From assembly GCA_900550005.1 (NCBI GenBank), contig URQL01000012.1, positions 1 to 18,466 of the forward strand: 18,466 bases of DNA, given 5' to 3'. The translations under genes were made by a program, and so were the position numbers. Of the stretch, positions 15,481 through 18,466 are shown in pieces. The notes below the pieces were generated by a model. That model was given only the letters and a program-made list of their open reading frames with translations. It was not told where the DNA came from and ran no database searches. Positions within the stretch are counted from its first letter, which is position 1; each line of letters starts with the position of its first letter. This DNA comes from an uncultured Erysipelotrichaceae bacterium (GTDB taxonomy: Bacteria; Bacillota_I; Bacilli_A; Erysipelotrichales; Coprobacillaceae).

Positions 15481-15741
15481 AGAATTTTCATTTAAGGAAG
15501 AATGCCTATTTGTTAGTGAACAATGATTTAGATAACCTAGTAAGATCAAAGGCAAATCTATTAAATGGTATTCTCATTGATGTTTATTTCTATTATTTTT
15601 ACTTTTGAAAAAACCTCAATGTCTTTATCTGATTTCATTATAATATGAAAGCCCTTGTAATGCAATAGTTTTTTAAAAAATCATTGTTTTTTTATTTCTA
15701 TTCCATGATATGATTAAAGAAGAAAAAGAAAGGATGAGACG
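15481..15741. other. Non-coding gap of about 260 bases
   Basis: AT-rich gap with no convincing gene. An extended -10 (TGA then TATGAT, 15709-15714) probably starts the SNF2 transcript, with a ribosome binding site AAAGGA at 15729-15734. Short open stretches on both strands at about 15490-15600 might be remains of a lost gene, but no family is recognisable. Confidence 0.5.
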
Positions 15742-18466
15742 ATGATTATTGATGAAAAATGGATTAAAGAGCATTGTGATAATGATACGTTTAAGAAAGC
15801 AAAAAAAATAAGTAAGCATCGTGATGCTGTACGTGTTTTTGATATAAATACCGGATATACAGAATGCTTTTATGAAAATGCGTATTTCATTTCTGCAGCA
15901 GTGAATGATTCCCGCTCTTATGGGTATACACGTTGTGATATCGTATTAAGTGTATCTGGACAATTCTCTGTTGATTGTAACGGCTTTGGTCATTGGTATT
16001 TACATGGGGAAGAATTATGTGAGCATAGTGCAGCTATTTTACTTTATCTATTAGATTATTTTAAAGAAAATCCATTGACTTATACCCATCCTATAGTTCG
16101 AAATATGATTGGACAATTCTCTTTAGCAAACATTGATTTACAACAACCTGTTCATCTTGAACCAGTTATCGATTTGAGTGGTGAAAATTTAAAATGTGAA
16201 ATTAAAATTGGTTATGATAAAAAATATATTATTAAAAATTTATATGATTTCATCTCTCGTTTTGATAACTATGAAGAAATGGAGTATGGTAAAGATTTAA
16301 CTTTTATTCATGATGAAAAGGATATTTATGCAAAAGATTTACCTCTCTACTATTTAATTAAACAGATTGTTAAAGAAGCACCTAAGTACATAAAAAATAA
16401 ATATAATGAATATACAAAAGACTTAATTAAAATCACTAAAACTATTGATTTGAGTTATCAAACACTCGATTCTTTTTTTGATTTGTATGAAAATCAAACC
16501 TTAGTTGCAAAACCTAAAGAATATAAGAGCATTACTTTAAAAAAATCAATGCCTCATTTAGAAATGAGCTTATCTAAAATAAAAAAAGATCAAAAAGAAA
16601 TGATTGAATTACAAATAGAAGAAGTTCAGTTTTATTATGGGTTACAATACAGCTATATTATTAAAAATCATGTGTTGTATCGTAGTGATACGTATTTTCA
16701 TCGTCAATTATCTCCGTTTTTAAGACAAATGGCTCGTTTTGGATATAAAATGATGATCGAAGAAGAAGATATGAGTAGTTTTTATGCAAAAGTATTACCT
16801 GTTTTAAAACAATATTTTAACATTGAAATTCGTGATTTCAATGAAGAAGATTATTTACCACCAGAAATTAAATATCAATTTTATTTAGATTATTTAAAAG
16901 ATCATGAATTAAAGCCAATTACTATTGATGTACAAGTAAATGTAGATGGAAAGAATTATGATTTAATTAATCAAAGAGATTATCCAGGTTATCATGATCA
17001 AGAAAAAGAAATCTTGATTTTAAATTTAATTGGTCAATATTTCTTTGTTTCACCCAATGATGGGAAAGTGGTTATTCCTGAACAAGAAGAAGAAAAAGTC
17101 TATGATTTTTTAAATGAAGGATTATTAAAGTTTGAACAGCTAGGAGAGGTCTACATTGATCAAAACTTGAAATCGTTACGTGTTCATTATTCACCTAAGA
17201 TTACAGTTGGTGTACGTCTAGAATCGAATTTATTAAAAATGGATATTGATGTTGAGGGAATGGATTTAGCGGAAATTACAGATGTTTTAAAAAGTTATAA
17301 ACAAAAGAAAAAGTATCATCGTTTAAAAGATGGGGGTTTTATTTCTTTAGATGATCAAAACATTGAAACGTTAGCGAATTTATCTGAAAGTTTAAATTTA
17401 AAAGAACTTGGAAAGAAAACATTAGAAATTCCAGCTTTTAGAGCCATTTATCTAGATCGATTACTTAATGAAAATGAAGCGATCGATTATGATCGAGATC
17501 AACATATTCGTAATTTACTTAGAGATTTTAAAACAATTGATGATAGTGAATTTGTTGTTCCTGAAAAATTTAGTAAAGTATTAAGACCTTATCAAAAGAA
17601 AGGATTCCAATGGTTAAAAACATTGGATCATTATCATTTTGGTGGTATTTTAGCAGATGATATGGGACTTGGTAAAACATTACAAATGATTACATTTTTA
17701 TATGATTATTACATACAAAATGAAGCAGCTTTTCCAAGCATGATTGTTAGTCCGGCTTCTTTAGTTTATAACTGGAAAGAGGAATTTGAAAAATTTGCTC
17801 CAGAGTTAACGGTTGAACTTATTGTTGGATCAACAAAAGAAAGAAAAGAGAAATTAGAAAAAATAAAAGCAAATACGATTTATATTACTTCCTATGATTT
17901 ATTAAAACGTGATGTTGCTTTATACCAAGAACATCATTTTGCTTATGAAATCATAGATGAAGCACAATATATTAAAAATAGTACAACCTTACAAGCAAAA
18001 GCAGTAAAAGCAATTCAAAGTGAAAATCGTTTTGCTTTAACAGGAACACCAATTGAAAATAGATTAAGTGAGCTTTGGTCAATCTTTGATTTTTTAATGC
18101 CTGGATTTTTGTATCCTTATGCAACATTTAAAAAAGTCTTTGAAAATGAAATTGTTAAACATCAAAATGAACAACAAACAACGCGTTTACAAAAAATGGT
18201 AGGACCATTTATTTTAAGAAGAGTTAAAAAAGATGTTTTAAAAGATTTACCAGATAAAATTGAAAAATTACAAGTTGTAGCAATCGAAGGAGAACAAAAG
18301 AAATTATATAATAACTATGCTGCAAAGGTAAAAATGAGCTTAGGTAGTCAAAGTGAACAAGAAGTAAAGAATAATAAAATCAAGATTCTTGCAGATTTAA
18401 TGCGTCTTAGACAATTATGTTGTGATCCAGCTTTGATTTATGAAGATTATCAAGGCGGTTCTGCCA
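15742..18466 (+). CDS. SNF2-family helicase, 3' end outside window
   Basis: An open frame of 908 codons without a stop that runs off the window; typical full length is about 1050-1100. The N-terminus has a SWIM-like zinc-finger remnant: C79, C93 and H95 (in CEHSAAILL), but the first Cys of the CxC pair is missing. A long middle region (about 130-560) fits the bacterial SNF2-associated domain. From about 605 the SNF2 ATPase follows: LRPYQKKGFQWL (Q-motif region), Walker A DMGLGKT (640-646), DEAQ box (739-742), motif III LTGTPIEN and the FILRRVKKDV segment. The second RecA lobe is cut off by the window end. Bacterial members (RapA/HepA-like and YwqA-like) are DNA translocases, possibly linked to transcription or repair; the exact role is unknown. 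ATG 15742 follows AAAGGATG at seven bases. No restriction or defence genes are seen beside it, so a defence role is not supported here. Confidence 0.9.
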   Translation, partial: MIIDEKWIKEHCDNDTFKKAKKISKHRDAVRVFDINTGYTECFYENAYFISAAVNDSRSYGYTRCDIVLSVSGQFSVDCNGFGHWYLHGEELCEHSAAILLYLLDYFKENPLTYTHPIVRNMIGQFSLANIDLQQPVHLEPVIDLSGENLKCEIKIGYDKKYIIKNLYDFISRFDNYEEMEYGKDLTFIHDEKDIYAKDLPLYYLIKQIVKEAPKYIKNKYNEYTKDLIKITKTIDLSYQTLDSFFDLYENQTLVAKPKEYKSITLKKSMPHLEMSLSKIKKDQKEMIELQIEEVQFYYGLQYSYIIKNHVLYRSDTYFHRQLSPFLRQMARFGYKMMIEEEDMSSFYAKVLPVLKQYFNIEIRDFNEEDYLPPEIKYQFYLDYLKDHELKPITIDVQVNVDGKNYDLINQRDYPGYHDQEKEILILNLIGQYFFVSPNDGKVVIPEQEEEKVYDFLNEGLLKFEQLGEVYIDQNLKSLRVHYSPKITVGVRLESNLLKMDIDVEGMDLAEITDVLKSYKQKKKYHRLKDGGFISLDDQNIETLANLSESLNLKELGKKTLEIPAFRAIYLDRLLNENEAIDYDRDQHIRNLLRDFKTIDDSEFVVPEKFSKVLRPYQKKGFQWLKTLDHYHFGGILADDMGLGKTLQMITFLYDYYIQNEAAFPSMIVSPASLVYNWKEEFEKFAPELTVELIVGSTKERKEKLEKIKANTIYITSYDLLKRDVALYQEHHFAYEIIDEAQYIKNSTTLQAKAVKAIQSENRFALTGTPIENRLSELWSIFDFLMPGFLYPYATFKKVFENEIVKHQNEQQTTRLQKMVGPFILRRVKKDVLKDLPDKIEKLQVVAIEGEQKKLYNNYAAKVKMSLGSQSEQEVKNNKIKILADLMRLRQLCCDPALIYEDYQGGSA

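Noticed and set aside
15481..15604. Short open stretches on both strands that look protein-like
   Set aside because: About 38 codons on the + strand without a start, and 23 codons after an ATG on the minus strand before a stop; no family recognised and no ribosome binding site. A search of both translations against protein databases would settle whether it is a remnant.
15742..18466. Part of a DISARM- or other SNF2-based defence system
   Set aside because: Domain order matches ordinary bacterial SNF2 proteins and no methylase, nuclease or defence partner is next to it within the window.
1..18466. CRISPR array, insertion sequence, prophage, tRNA or rRNA genes
   Set aside because: No regular spaced repeats, no transposase or integrase reading frames, no terminal inverted repeats and no tRNA or rRNA-like sequence were seen.

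Overview
The window is AT-rich bacterial DNA with strong AGGAGG-type ribosome binding sites, TATAAT-type promoters (several with an extended -10 TGn) and short hairpin-plus-T-run terminators. The gene set (QueT, QueH, a bacterial SNF2 protein, a FAD/Rieske oxidoreductase, MscL, a GH1/GH2 glycosidase pair, an orphan NapH-like ferredoxin) fits a low-GC member of the Bacillota, probably an anaerobic gut bacterium of the Erysipelotrichia type. The phylum is well supported; the class is inference. I see no rRNA, tRNA, CRISPR array, transposase or phage gene.

Left part (1-1910, mostly + strand): a QueT transporter gene, a decayed MFS permease remnant, then an orphan membrane protein with two 4Fe-4S clusters. 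Behind it is a possible small RNA that ends at a strong terminator. Centre left (1911-6868): an unrecognised 142-residue gene on the minus strand, divergent from a two-gene sugar unit. That unit has an intact GH1 (6-phospho-)beta-glycosidase with a CcpA-type cre palindrome over its promoter, followed by a GH2 beta-galactosidase gene broken by a -1 frameshift near its 5' end.

Centre (6859-7738, minus): the collapsed remains of a hybrid sensor histidine kinase. The sensor domain and the tail of the receiver domain survive, but the kinase core is deleted. Then a free-standing SDR oxidoreductase gene on the + strand.

Centre right (8729-11562, minus): a tight tgt-queA-queH operon for queuosine in tRNA. 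Together with QueT at the left edge it gives a salvage route: import of a precursor base (probably preQ1), insertion by Tgt, conversion to epoxyqueuosine by QueA, reduction to queuosine by QueH. No de novo preQ1 genes are in the window. msrA (minus) and mscL (+) follow as divergent single genes.

Right part (12716-18466, +): a short type-B carboxylesterase, a FAD oxidoreductase with a C-terminal Rieske domain, and the 5' two-thirds or more of a SNF2-family helicase that runs off the window.

The main overall signal is gene decay: three pseudogenes within about 7.2 kb, all of accessory functions (transport, lactose hydrolysis, sensing), beside intact housekeeping genes. I found no clear evidence for an entirely new multi-gene system. 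The best leads are the possible small RNA at 1835-1908, the orphan NapH-like protein, the FAD/Rieske enzyme and the unrecognised minus-strand gene.
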